DNA of 64,000 nt, taken from assembly GCF_031877795.1 (NCBI RefSeq), contig NC_133931.1, forward strand, positions 23,558,264 through 23,622,263. Reading direction: 5' to 3'. Shown piece by piece: positions 12,701 through 27,700 of the stretch. The notes under the pieces are model-generated. The model saw nothing but the letters and a program-made list of their open reading frames with translations. It was not told the DNA's origin and searched no databases. The DNA is from Strix aluco. Its lineage: Eukaryota > Chordata > Aves > Strigiformes > Strigidae. Each line of letters starts with the position of its first letter. Within the stretch, counting starts at the first letter, position 1. The translations under genes were made by a program, and so were the position numbers.

Positions 12701-15700
12701 AAAAGCTTTAATATTAGAATCTTCTATCTGAAGAACATGATCACAATCCTGCTTAGCCTCTTCATATTTATACAGTTTCAAGTAACAGAGAGCTCTAACA
12801 CAGAAAAACAGAATACACTGCAATATAAGTAAATTCTACAGTGCTATAGTGCCAACAGTATCTGACTCATAAACATTAATTACAATACTTCACACAGTTC
12901 AGTCTCAATGTGGTATCTTTGAAAGTACATCAAAACCAGTAAATATTAACATCATCACTGGATGGATTTAGAGAGGGTTAATTCCTGCAATAAAAGTCAA
13001 AATTCAAGTATGACTAATGCTTGAAGTTAGGCAGATATGTAAGTATTTTAAAAGCAGAGCCTGTGTTAGCATAATATGATAGTATAGTGGTTGATATAGT
13101 ATAGATTTTATACAGCCATTCTGGGTAAAAAAGTGCTCTAGATTAAATCAGCAATACTGCTTTCTGCACCTAATTATTACTTGGAAGTCTCCTATTCAAG
13201 TACTGGCCTAATCAAATCCTTCTTAAGTTTGTGAAAGCTGATAAGAAAGCTGACAAAGAATTATGCTGCAGAATTAGGTCAACCTTTAAAATAATGCTGT
13301 TGTATGACCATGTTCCTACTTTTATTTTATCAAAATGTACATTTTCTCTGAATTATTACTCTTCATATTTGAGATACTGCTACAGTTTTTAATTAAAATC
13401 ATACCAGTATTCTCAAAAAATGCTGCAAAATGCTATGCTAATTATAACTTTTACTATTGCTTACTCCATTTATATAAAGATTTTAAGATATGTATCAGTG
13501 ACATTAATACTTGCTCCCCTTGGAAAACAATGAGATTTAACAAACAATCAATTTTGTTATTAGAAACAGCCATCAAGTAGGAAAAAAAAAATCCTTTTTT
13601 TACAGCAGTGACTGAAGGGATGCAAAACCTCTTCTTTGCTGTGAGAAAACATAACCATTGTCATCCCACAAAGCAGGATTAGATTTTGGATGTTTACCTG
13701 TTAGTGTAGATCGTACATTCCTCAGTATTTAACTTCATGCATTCACTGTATTTATTTACAGCTTCTTCATATTTACCCTTTTTTACAAAATCATTCCCTT
13801 CATTTTTTAATGTCTTGAACTTCTCCTCAGCTTTCTCACCTACATTACAAAAGGATCACAGTGTTACATAAGAAGGTCAGTTCATTAAGGGTAGCTGAAT
13901 AATCTACCCAGACTAAGAATAAATGCCTTGCAACTGGAGTATCTTCACCAGTCTGCACATTGCCATTTCTGTCCTAGATCTCCCTGCTGCTCTAGAAAGG
14001 CATAAACTATCATATCTACATTTGGCACAACACATACTTCCCCATGCACCAGGGTAACTATTTTACTGAAGATAATAGGAATGCAACAGACAGCTCTATG
14101 TTTTCACCTCCTTCTGTCTACCCTTACTGTGTCGTAGAGAGGGACTATGTATCTCCACTGAGATACCAGTTTTATTTAGAATGGTGGAGATTTAATCAGC
14201 AGGATTAGAGGCCCTCTAGATCTCCACCATCACACCAAGACAGCCATAATTTCATCTAGTATTCTTTCTGCAAGCAATTGTCTATCACAATTACTATGCT
14301 GAGCTGACAATGACAAACAAATCATCACAACGATAGGGGTTAGTGACACATCAGTAATATTCTGTTAATAACCATTTATAAAAGATGATTTGAGGAACCT
14401 GAAACCCTAACTATACTTCTCCTAATTAATACTTTGTTCTTCCATAATTGTCTTTCCTTCTAAACTCCACATCATTTGTTGCATATGCTTCTGGGTTAGA
14501 CCACAATTTTTAGCTACGGTTGCAGTGGAAAACCAATCCTGACCGCAGTTTCACATCTCTGTTGTGAGCAAACATTAATTAGTAACAGAGCTCTAAGTAA
14601 ATCATAATGGAAAAATCTACTTTTTGTACCTTGCTAAAGAATATGAGCCCCTTGCCAAGCTTCAGATTTTAAACACTGTATATAACCAGATAATTGTAAC
14701 CAATAATTAAACTCGCTGAGTTTTTATAAAACTGTGGCAGTCTCCTATGCCAGAAAACTACATGTGGACTTGGGGAAAAAATTAAGTAAGGATGTGAAAC
14801 CAGAACTGATTTATGCAAGAAACACAACTAAATTATAACTCAGGCTGTAAGACACAAAAACCAACAGACAATTGTTGCAAAAAAGTGTCAGCCAAGAGTA
14901 AGGTATTAGTACTGACTGAACATTATTGCTGGCATGCTTCCGGCACCAGCTATCACTGTCAGGTCCTGCTAATTTAGTATGGGCCCGAGAAGGCAACCAC
15001 AGCCTTAGATTCAGCCTTCAGTGAAGAAAATGGTTACACACAGTCTCCATTTAATATTCCTAAAACCAAAGCCTAACCAAAGCCCACTCTCTTTGAAATA
15101 GATTGAGATGTGTTTTGCATCAAAATGCTGCAGAGCACACTTCATGAAGGTACTGATGGCCAGTTTTTTTAACTTTCATAATGGGCTAAATATGACCACT
15201 ACTGTTCTCAGGAGCCGCTTATCTGTGTACTTTTCACTATGATGATCTGCAAATTCTCACAAAGTTACACAAGATTATATAGATTCAAATTTACTACTTA
15301 AAAGGTTTAAATAGGTTGGTTATACATTGAAATAAAAATCCAACAAGTTGTACTCTTTATTAACAGAAAAAACCTGGAGTACAATCAGTACAACAAAAAG
15401 CACTTTTCAAGCTAAGCATTTATGTTTAATAGCAGCAGTTGTGTAAGATACCAGTTTTCTACTCCATTTACAAAACACAAAAGTTAAACCCAATTGTTGC
15501 CCAATCCTTAAGAGTGATGAATCAATGATGACACGTACTGACAAGAACTGTAATGAAAATACTTGTCTCGGGACATTTTAGAAAGTAGAGTAAAATTTTT
15601 ATCAATTTAATTGAGCTTAAATTATACATCAACATGCCTCATGTTTCTTAAATGAAAAACAATTTTCTGTAGTTTAGTATACACCACACTATTTCAAGTA

Positions 15701-18700
15701 TCTAGAACTATGTCTTCTTCTTGAGAAAAATGTCCAATTCTCATAAACACAGGTATCTGTAAATTGTCTGTCATTTGACATCTGGTACAAATAAATTCAA
15801 TGCTATCTGAAAGATCAGTTTCAAGTCATTAAATCTGTAGTGCCCAAGACCGTGGATTATTTGAGGATATGCATTATTGCAGTAATGCATTATGGACAGA
15901 TAACCCTATCACTGCTGCAGATTTGGCCAACAATTCAGTTATGTATTGCAGCCTCCCCTGTGTTAATCAAGGGGAGATGATTTTCAGCAATACTTTTCTT
16001 TATATTGAAATAAGCTCAAAGGGGAACCGATTAAGAGTCAAATTAAAAAATCATACTGTTAAGGCCTTTGCAAAAAGAATGTTTAATGTCAACAAAAACT
16101 GAATCAGAAAGGTTCCATCACATGATTTACTGGAGGAGAAAAATGGAAACTGCAATGAAGGGGAAAAAACCAAGAAGAAAGCATCCTAAAGGAATTAAGC
16201 ACCCAGTGCTTGTGTGTAATGTAAACAAGTCCAGAACATCTTTGAAAGGTGACTATTAAACAGGTGCTGTCAAAGTTAGAATCCATCATAAAAAAGAAAA
16301 AAATCAATCAGAAGTGTTCTTCTATAGCCCATTTCACTAACCACTGGCCACCTACAAGTCTACCCTTTCTATTCTGAAGATCTTTCATGAACATTTAAAT
16401 GACACCTATAGATTACACAACTGATTATGTTACTGAGGTTGGGTGTTTGCTTGGGTGGTGGTTTTTTGGGGGAAAACTGTGTTGTAACTGTAGTATGATC
16501 TCAGGGAAACTACTGATACTTGTGATAGGACTCAATATACTCCTGAGGAGTATTTTTGCTGTATTTTCTTTTATTTTATATAACTTCAGAAATTACATGC
16601 TGAAAACTACATCACTTAGCTTAAAAAAAATTTATTATAACTGTGGCTCCATAAAGCACATTAAACCCAATCATGTAAATGACCATAATCTAACTTGGCT
16701 TTTCACAAAGGTCTCTGACAAATATTTTCTAAAGCAGTTTCTTTGACATTATTAAATTGTATTCCTTTTTTCAAATATATTTTGTATATATATTAGCAGT
16801 AGCTATACATACGATTCATCTGCGACTGTTCTTCTCTGTTGACATCTGTGGTACTTTTTGACTTATTCTCTGAAATAAAGTCTCCTCCATCCCACCTGTG
16901 TAGCTGAGCAGCAACTGGGACAACTGGAATTGGTGGCAGTTTCTGTCTCCAACTGGGACCATCCTGATCTATTAAAGTCTTTGTTATTCTGAAAGAGAAA
17001 AGCCCCACAAACATGACTTTTCATATATTTAACTCACACTTTAATAACTTACACCCAAATTAAATAATGCAATGCTCCAATTTTTCAATAAAACAACCAA
17101 ACAATTATCTGTAAGACTAATTTAAAAAAACATTGTCACAGCAGTCAATGGTACTGCACTTATTTAAGACTTACGACTTCTTCCACTTTCCAGAGTATTT
17201 ATGCTAGCATTTAGAACACAAGAAGCTGACTTCAGCACAATCTGTAAATATTTAAGTAAATGACTGATTTTGCAACTAAGCTCTAAATGCTGCCTACCAC
17301 ATGCAATAAAGAAATAGGAAAAAAAAATTTATGTATTTATTTTGCTTACTTTTCTCAGCTGCTCATAGGTGTAATTTGTAAAAAGTGTAGATTACAATAT
17401 CCTCAGACAAAGTGTGGTACTGAAATTTGCCAATGTCAAATGAAACCTCTTACACAACAACTCTCTAAATAACCAGTGCAGGTCACAAAGTAGGTATTAC
17501 ATTGCATTTTATAGAACAGTCAGAAATTCATCAACCAATCATTCTTTATCCCCATTTAAAAATCCAAAGAAAATATATAAGATCTGCTTAGTCTTTCTTA
17601 AACCAACACATGTATATATGTCAACTATTTCCATACACGAGAGATTCAATTCAAAATCCATTCAAGTGGAAGTTTCCCACTGATACATTTTGGAGAACGA
17701 CATAAGTAAACATAATGAGTAAAGCCATATAAGACTTCATGGTTCATGTTTTTTTTTAAAAAAACCAAAAAATATTAATAAATTATGAGAATAATAGTGA
17801 GATAAACATCTTCTAATCTCAAAATGAGCTTAAGAGTCAAGTACGGCTGGTGGTAAGTCTAATACCTGCTTCAACAAAGGAAAATTCTGCATTGAGTAGC
17901 AAAGCAAGTCACATTGATAGTATGGCCAGTAAACCTGAATTTTGTCTATTAAGTACATTTCCATCTAACACAGGTGTAAAAAACTTACTACAGGAATACA
18001 CATCACAAAAAAAATTAAGAACCTTGAATGTGACATAATGAGATAGAACAAGCATAAATTACCCAATCAAGTTTTCTTGCTCAGTTTTGATCTTTTTAAA
18101 TATCTGAATAACAGCTATTAAAAAAGAAAGGGGGCCCTGGTATAATACTATGGCAACAGAGTTAGAGCACTCAGGACCAAATTCTTTTCCCATTAGGGTC
18201 TGATAGAAAAACCAATACAAGAAAGAACACCTGTTCTAACCTTCTTTACTGTAAAACAGAAATTACCAAAATATTTTAATGAACGGTGTAGACTAAAAAG
18301 ACTGTTTGTAGAGCTATATAACGTGTGATTTTATGTATTACCTAAAGCTGCATGAAACATACCATTTCTTGTATTTTTGAATTGAAAGTAAATTTCTTCA
18401 TACACATAGTATCACATTTTGTAGTATTATCTAGTTGCTTTATTTGTTTTCTAAGTGAACAATAAGAATATTTTCTGTGTGTTAGCTGCATATGCCCTTC
18501 CAGGGGCTCTCATCTACCTGTATCATTCCTAAGCAGTATTTTACAGGACATACCAACAAAGCAGCTTGTCCAAGTTCTGTTTTGCTCTAATTTTAATAAA
18601 ACTTTAGGTTTTTAATGATAGCCTGAATTCAATTGTTAAGAAAAATGTGGCACATAATCACGAATTAAAACAGCCCCAAGATTTACTCAGGTTATTTTAT

Positions 18701-21700
18701 TAGAGAACAAAATTGTATACTTCATATTAAGAAGTCAATTCATTATGTTTAGGTATTTCCCATGGAAAGTAACTGAATAATTCTGCAGTAAACCACAGTC
18801 CTGTAGACTTCTGTTTAATTTTTCTCCATTTATCATGATGGGCTTAAAAAGTTGGGAGAAAAAAACCTGATCTAATTCATCAAAATCAACAGAAAGAATC
18901 TTGCAGTATTTGACTATCAGTCAACTTCTTGTAATATAATAATCTAAGCATAGTCTTTGCAAAAATGCATACCTGCACAGGTATCTCATGAAAAAGCTGG
19001 AACAAATATACTCATTCCCCACCACCAACAACCTAACTTAACCCAACAATCCTGCAGTTTTGGAGTTCATCACAAATTTACTTGTACAGTACACTCATGT
19101 GGGACTTTGTAATAAAAGCCCCCAAGTTATTTAATGCAATTTGCTAACTGATATTAAAGGAGACAACTGGAATGAAACTTCAATTTAGTAAATGGAAATG
19201 CATAAACATATTTCCCCACATTAGAGCTTCTGTATTTCTAACAGTGAACAGCAAATAATAAAACACTGACTCAAGAGGAAATTAAAATACACAAAAGTAG
19301 GAAATTCACTGATGTTCACAAAGGTAGGAAAATGACACTGATTAAAAGCGTGCTTGAAATGCATTTTCCTGTGACTTGGCACACACCATTAAAAGAAACA
19401 GTCCTTCCAATTTATCCAAAAATCACCTCAGGATAACCAATAAAAGACACAATTCAACATCATCTAATCAACATGATAAACACTCAAATAACTGTTTATA
19501 CTTATTTTCAATTGACTTTTCTTATAAGTATGTACTTACATTCTTAATTATTTCCTTTCGATTGCAAAATTATCAGGTAAAGGCTATAGATTAAAAATTC
19601 TACTTGTCTGTTATGTGAGAATTATTAGAAATACCAGACTGAATACCCATTCAATTCTAAGATTTTTTTGAAAGCCTGATTAGTTATGTAAGTACAGAAA
19701 GACAAGCTGTAACATAATTTATCAAATCCACCCTCAGACACAAGAAGGATGATGAGTTTTTCCTGTCAGCTTCCTACAGCATCACCATCCAATTTCCCAC
19801 AGGAACTTAAAGAAATCCTCCAATAACAGCAGGTTGTTAAGATCTGATACTCCTAATATAAAAGAAAAATAAATTACATTTTGGGGTTGTCCCTTTAAGT
19901 TAAAAGGCAGTAGAGGAATTACCATTTCTGTTAAAATTCATTTTTAAAAAGGTCTCTTACTTTGGAAATGAAAATGAATACTTTGTTAAACAATTGCAGT
20001 GTAATTCATAAACGATAAAATATTTTAAAATAAAATATAGAAAAAGTTCAATTACGCAGGAGGTCTATGCTTTAGAAACTAAGAATTTGCAAGCAAAAAT
20101 GAATTACCAGCAGAAGAGAAGAAGGAAGAAGCAGCTGAAATAAGGTGATGGGTTGCCAGGGAGGAAAGAGTAATGAGCAGTGAAGCTAAAAACATAAGGA
20201 AGGCCTAGAGAGGAGAAAAGGAAGAGTGTTAAGGGGAAAAAAGGGAAATAAGCTTATTACAAAGCAAGTTACAAGTCAAGGAGAAATATGAAAAGAGTAT
20301 CTGCACATAAAGTAAGCCAAGAAGTTTTAAAAAAAGTATAATAACCACACAGATACCAGGACGAGCAGTTATCTCACCGATCCAAGTGCTCTATTATTAG
20401 CGTAGATGCAGGACATCAGTAACAATTTGTTGTGTTATCAAAAATAAGACTTCTAAGAGGAGACGATAAAGCGTCTTGATCTGCTTTGGCCACCTCTGAT
20501 CAGTTAAGCAGAATTTAAAGATATTATGGACTTTTTAATGAAGTAATAATGCAAGTGCTCATGGCCTTGCCTTAAAAAGAAAAAAAAGCTACTAGATTCC
20601 ATTGTTAAAAGCCACATGCATGTGGGTGCCTGCTCAATGACTAATGGCTGTCCTGCTTTCATAAATACTTTTTTTGCCCGTTAAAAAGGAAAGGAAAATC
20701 CTATTATTCACGCACTTAAGTTCTTACTATACGTTAATGAGAATGCAATTACCGTTGTGAGTATACACTAATTTTACACTATTAAAATAAACTACAGAAA
20801 CTGACACATTGCTATTAGCAGCAAGAATTAATGTTGGAAGTATTAACACTTAAGTTAAAAATAATATTCAAGTATGTTTTTTACACCTCCAAGCTTTGTA
20901 GCCAGCCGCTGTATCAAGCTACTTCAGTGTTTCCACAACTGCAGTATACTGAAGCATTCACACAACATAAATCTCCAACTGCCACAGGAAGAGTGATAAT
21001 ATGAAAAGGAAACAGAAATGTCAGAGGAAAGGTATGGACCTTAAAGTATTGTTTTATATGGTATCAAATACAAGTTAGGAAAGAAAACAAGTCGAATCAC
21101 CAATAAAAAAAGCCTTTAAAACACTACATGTTTAAAACAGAAAGTGACCTACTGGTGGCAGAGGAAAACTGTGAAGCTATGGGAAAACAACTAAGTGACA
21201 CAGCCAGTCCTCCAGTTATAACGCACTAGTTGTGACGACCCTGCCTCTGAGAGATACAGAACAGAGGGAGCATGTAAAATGACCAAAACTGAATTCTACT
21301 TTTCTATTTGGACTGATACCAGAAAATTTGTAAGTGGAGTTACCTATTAGCACTATCATTTGCTGCTTGGATGCTGCTGTCTATTTGTAGGACTGTTTTA
21401 TAATCAATGTATGCCTGTCGATACCGCTCCATAGACTCATTTGCCATTGCTCGTCGTAGAAGAGGCTTAAGGGAAAATGGCTGAAGCTCCAGAGCTCTAG
21501 AGAAAACAAAAGAAAAATGCAGGATTGAAACAGAGTAACTGAAATAATATTAATAAAACTATTTTATGATATACACAACTATACGTAACAACTTCGTGCT
21601 TTCAGTTGGGCCTTACAGTAACATAACCAAGGAAATGGGACTAGGTGGTTTATATTAATACCCTAAATGACATGCAGTTGTGAAATCGTTAGTGCTTTTA

Positions 21701-24700
21701 CTACAACTTACTCTACTCATATTCCAATCTTCCATCTGGAAAACTGCTTTCATCACCAAGAAAAGATTAATGTAATGACAGCTGTTTAAGAGCAAAAGCT
21801 ATTTTTTTGAAATCCCTATAGATGTAGGCATGATTTAAGTAAATGGCGCTTTTGCCTACATGATTTTCAGTTCTTCTTCCTTACATGGAAGTATGCACAT
21901 AACAAATACATTTAGTAAGACATGAATATACACCTGACTTTTTTTTGCTTTTAGGTTTGTACCTGTCTTTTGTCTGTCTACTCTTCTGATTGTGTGTCAA
22001 CACTGAGCTCAATCCCCAACACTGTACAATCAGAACTCCTTCCAAACACTATGCGCTTTTCCAGAAATATAAAGAAGCAGTCCACAAAGCCTTTATTTAT
22101 GAAAGACTACCTTCTATAAATCAGTTATTCTTGCTATAGAGAAAGAGAGATAAACTTTTAAATACTGAAATTAAGATAAGACTAGCCAATTAGATTTCAC
22201 AGAATCATAAAGCAATTCAGTTTGAGAGGTCCCTAGTCCAACCTTCTGCTACAGTAGGGTCAGCTCTGAGATCAGACAAGGTTGCTCAGCTCTCTATCCA
22301 GTTGGGCCTTTCAAACCTCCATGGGAACCTCTGTACAACACCTCTGGGCAACCTGTTGCAATGCCCTTCACTGTTCATGGGGAAGAGGTTTCTCCTAATA
22401 CATAGTCTGAAGCTTGTGTAGTTCAATTTTTGCCTGTTGTCTCTGGTCCTCCCACAATGCACTGCCAGAAAGAGCCAGGATCCATTCTCTTGATAATCTC
22501 CTCACAGGTACCGACAGGCTGCTGTTAGGACCCCCGGAAGCCATTCTTCTCTAAGCTGAACAAACCCAGTTCCCTTGGCCTCTCCTCTCCAGGCAAGTGC
22601 TCCAAAGCTCACAACCAGCCCAGTGACAATTCACTGAACTTACTCCAGTTGATCACTATCTTTCTTGCACTGGGGAAGCAAAAAACCAACACAGTTATAC
22701 GTGTTGTTTAACAAGTGTTGAGTACAAGGGGATAATCACTTCCCTCAATCCACTGGCTGTGCTATTTATTAGCCCAGGAGGCTGTTGGCCTTCTTTGCTA
22801 TAAATTGGCTTTGCACCATTAGTCCTTCTAAAGCTAAAGAAACCATGATTTCTAGAATAAACGTTTCCAATTTCCATTTCATAAATATTTCCAACATTTC
22901 ATTTATTTTTATGTTGCTGAATGCATTTGAAAACTAGAGCAGTGCTCAACATCATAGCCCCTACAAAACCTGTGCAAAAGTGCCTGTCATTCTGTAACTT
23001 AGAATAATATTAATGCAATTTCAGTTTCCTAACATCAAGAATGAAGAAAAAAACAACCATAAATAAATTAAGGGGAAGATGTCACTGCTTGAAGAATACC
23101 ATCAGTGGGAATGGAAAACTGTATTTCCAGGGTAGAATACAAAGGTAATCCAGCCAGAGACCAAAGCCACACTACAGTACTAAATAAATTAAGATTAGTG
23201 CATAGGAGCCCTACTTCACGCTCTGTAACAAAAATCAAAGGCACTCCAAATCAGAGTCTTGAGACAAAGACAGATCCAGCCGAGGGTTTTTCATACACTT
23301 CTAAGACCTCAATAGCTAAAACTTAATAAAAATGTTCAATACTTACTTTTATATCACGAATATAAGCACTACACCATTTTTTACTTTGAAATCAAGTAAC
23401 CTATTTGTAGATCATCCTTTATGTTGTGTTGCCTAGATAAGATTTAATTCACATTGCCTAATCCATGTGTGTTTGCAGTTTTGCAGTTCTGCTTCCCAGT
23501 CTCTAAATTATTTCTACTTCTGTTGCGTTCACTAAGCATCACGGATCCTTGCATATCCAGAAAATATGCATGACATTAAGGACACTGTCATTAAGTAATA
23601 AGAAAATAAGCTTCCAGTTGGTAAGAATACAAAACCCCAAACCTTTGTATTACCAATTTCAGTTGAAATTTTACATATTTCCAACCTCCTGAATAGAAAA
23701 ATGTGATGGCTGTTACATATGCCATCTTGTTTTATCATCCAGCTGGTCCTGCATCTATTTTAACAATATTGTTAACAAGTTAATTTTTTCAGATCACATT
23801 TTTGGAAAACTTTTCTGTCACTTAGAATATATACAGTAAGTCAAATATTTAGTTAATACAAATGTACATGCATATTTTATTTTTAGTTCTCAGTCATTTT
23901 TTTAACAGTTGGTTTGTGCTGTAAAAAACCCCAACTTAGTAATTAATATGATTTTTAATTGTCTTGGGATCCTTTTTTGCACCTTAAGCCTCAGTCTTAC
24001 TAACCCTATCTATGAAAATATAAAAAAAGACACCTAGAAATACTGTAATAATTTGGTGGAAGGCATTGTTTGGAAGTTATTGAAGGTTTCTGATCTTCTC
24101 TAACTCCTTCATCCTTAAAAGCCACAATTAGCAGAAAGGATTTTAGCTCAATTTGTGAGTAGTTGTAATTAGTGTTTATAACTATGCCAAGTATGTATTA
24201 AAAAAAACCAAACCAAAACAACAAACCAAATACAAAGAACACAAACATATACACCATACACATGCTTGAAAGCAATATCCAACACCGTGATAAGCATCTG
24301 GCTTAAGAGAGCTTTTACGTGTAAGTTACTACAGACCATCACTGAAGTAAGTCTGCTTTTATATTAAAAATTTTAATTCTGCTATGCATTTCTGTGTACA
24401 CAAGAAGCCTAACAACTGTCCTCACACAGTGAAACAGTAGGTTAAAAGTTACTCCTTCCCCAGGTTCCATGTGCTTGTTTACATAAACTGACAAAGATAT
24501 CTGTAATTTAGATAGATCAATTTCAATATTCAATAAAGTCTGATTCCCTAAGTCAAACTGCAATAACAATGTATCAGTTAAATGTTTAATCATCATCAGG
24601 AATGTTGTTGCTCTACACAGGAGGTTGCAATTTACCTGTTACAATCATGAATGCAGTCACTGCAGTTCCCTTCTTTGAGGTAACACGCTGCTCTGTTTGA

Positions 24701-27700
24701 GTACAAGATACTTAAATCATCTGGACTTTGTTCTCCTAAAAGAAGTTACAGTTAAAATCAAAGACCATCACTAAAATGACATTCAAAAATTAAAGACTTG
24801 CATACTGTTAAGTTGCACTGCAGTGATGCAGTCTGCTGACAACGCAAAGCTGTAAGGAGCTTTCCTTTATCATGTCACCTAGAATATGTAATTATTCAAA
24901 CACATAAATAAATGCAAACGGTTCTGCCGCAAGGAAGTTAAAATATTATTTCACTCATCTTCCTATATTTTGTGTCACATGAACTGTCCTCTACTGAAAT
25001 GACAAAGAATTTACTCCACAATAACTCCTGCCAAAAATCCAGGGATAGGCTAGGTTAGTTCATTTGTAGTTCCTTTAAATAATCTAAACAACAATCCTAG
25101 ATTTAAGCGTAAGGTATTACACTTACCTAGACCAGTGACATATTCAATTGCTTCCGAGTATTTGAGCACAGCTTCTCCAAATTGTCCACTCTTAAATAAC
25201 TCGTTTCCTTCACCTTTCAGTTTTGCTGCAGCAGGAGGAAGTGAAGTGGAACTGCCATCACCAGCCGACTGAGACCCTGCTACATGCGAGCTGGAGATCT
25301 CAACTTCAGGGCTTTCACTCTTTTGACCACTGTGTAAATAGCCATTAACTTCACCTCCATGGTCTGACAAATGCTTTTGTGGTTCTTCCTCTGATGTGCC
25401 TTTTTTTAATCCACTCTCAGTGGATTCCTTCTGCTTCTGTGTCTCTCTGTCCTCTGCCTTACTGCTGCCTCCTTTGCTATGAAACTTTCTCTGCACGTTC
25501 CCCATAGCAGCCTCCTCGGTAGCTGCCTCTCCTCTTACTGGCACACCAATTTCTACAAGGAAGTTAATGAGCTGAGTTAGAGCTTGCATCATCAGAAGAA
25601 ACTATCGTCCTGGCAAAAGAGGGGTGTACAGCCAAAGAACACGGTACCAAATGCTTCAGGCATCCTAATGTTACGAAGATTTGCCCCAGAAAACACTTCC
25701 AAGAACACAGACAAATTCCTACTTACAAGTAACTTGCAATTATTACTGAGAAGGTGTTACTATGAAATCTCATTTCTCCTTGCTGGGCACACTGTGAACC
25801 CCTGTTCTGTAGTGTCAGAATGGTACAGAGTTCACCTTGACATTAACTCTTTAAATACTGGCTGTTACAACACTGATCCTTTTGATTTCTCATGACCAAA
25901 TCAAAATGCTTGCATGTTAAAATTAGAACACACAGCTAACAAATCAGTAATGTTGCACACTTCAAAACTCTCCTCAAAAATAATACAGAATAGGAGGGAT
26001 AAAAGCTTATAAATCATTCTCAAAAAGGTTTAATTTAAAGATAACGTCAAAAAGCCTTTTATAGATACTTCTGATCATTCCACTTTCACTATTATTTATT
26101 AAAAATTTAATTAGGAAAAATCATACAACAAGGGTATCAGATATTAACATATATATATTTCTTATTCACCTGAATTTCTAACAGATTACCATCACAGTAT
26201 TCAAATACAGATTTCTGCAGAGAGCCTAACTCTTGATACTACCAGTCACACAAAGGCAACTCTGTGTTTGGGTACTATTAAGATGCTGGGGTTTCACCTT
26301 CCCTTAACTCGATGTGTACATCTGTCCAACAAAATTTTTTCATGCCTCACATATTGGACTGATACTTCCAGTTGACTCAAACTAAACCTCTGAAGTTGAC
26401 TGAATATGCATGAACTCCAGGTTGTTCCAAATCACAGAAATTTTTTTTTAATGAACAAAATGTTACTGAAATCAAACTGAACAGAATGAGAAAGCATAGG
26501 ATTTTTAAAAACAGTAGATTCTCTAGTGCCTAATAGACAAAAGCTCCAACTGCCTCCTTCCTCGCTGCGGTCTCTCTTTTGAAATACCATGTTTAATAGT
26601 AAGCTCATACTCCACAGTGGGAACAATGATAGGATAAATCTACCCACACAGACATTTTTATAAAACTTAAATTATTTTATTTGAGACTTTCATCCATCCA
26701 TCCATCCAATTTGGCAGTGCCAAATATGCCAAAAAGGTTTAAAGTCTATTTGGTAGGGAGGATGAGGGTAAAAGGCTAGTTGGGCAGATGAGTGAAGACA
26801 GTAGTAGTATAATAATAATTTCCTTAGGATACATGCTAAAATACTTTCATTTTACATCCACCAAAACAGAGAACACTCCCTATACCTTCTAGTAAAAAAA
26901 AAGGAGAAAACCATTTAAAATACCACAGACAAACAGGTGATAGGACAGGTTTTTAGAAAACACAGTGAAACACTCTTGAAGAGCATCCCAACTAATAGAG
27001 ACAAAGCAAGAAAGGCAGATAATGTGTGATGTGAATGTCGTTAATGTCAATGTCACACACAGGAGAAAATTTCCCGAAGATGAAGTGCACAGAACCAATC
27101 CTGGATTATACAGGAAACATTTATAGCATTTGGAGTCCCCAAAAAACAGGAATACGCATAGTTAACTTGTTTAGCTGTCAGGTTATGCTAATTGCCTAAA
27201 TATTTCCAGACTGAGTAAATGCCCTGCACAAAGTTGTACAGATATATTTCTCAAATCTACTTTTGTCTTTCAGTTTCAGTGTTTATAACATAAACAATAT
27301 TCCTGTATTGGTCTTTACAGAGAAATGTATTCTTGAAAGCAGTATTCTGGACTTGCCTTAAAAAAAAGAAAATCAGCACTTAGGAACTTTTCTTAACCCC
27401 CCCCCCCCACTCTAGATACATTATAAATGCCAAAGAAAAGTTAAAGGAAGGTACTGAAAAGTATGGACAGGATTTTGACCAGAATGACAACAAATACAAA
27501 CTAGAAAAAATTTTAATTCATGTTACCACTAAAATAACAAACTTTAAATGGAAGGACTGTCATAAAACAAAAGCTACTGAATACTCCAAAAGGAATATTT
27601 GAAGGTGGGGGTTTTTTTAATTGGATGACATTGTCTTTCATTTAAAATTAATTTCCAGCTACACAAAGTGTTTATCCTCCAAAAGCATGGCACAAAAATA

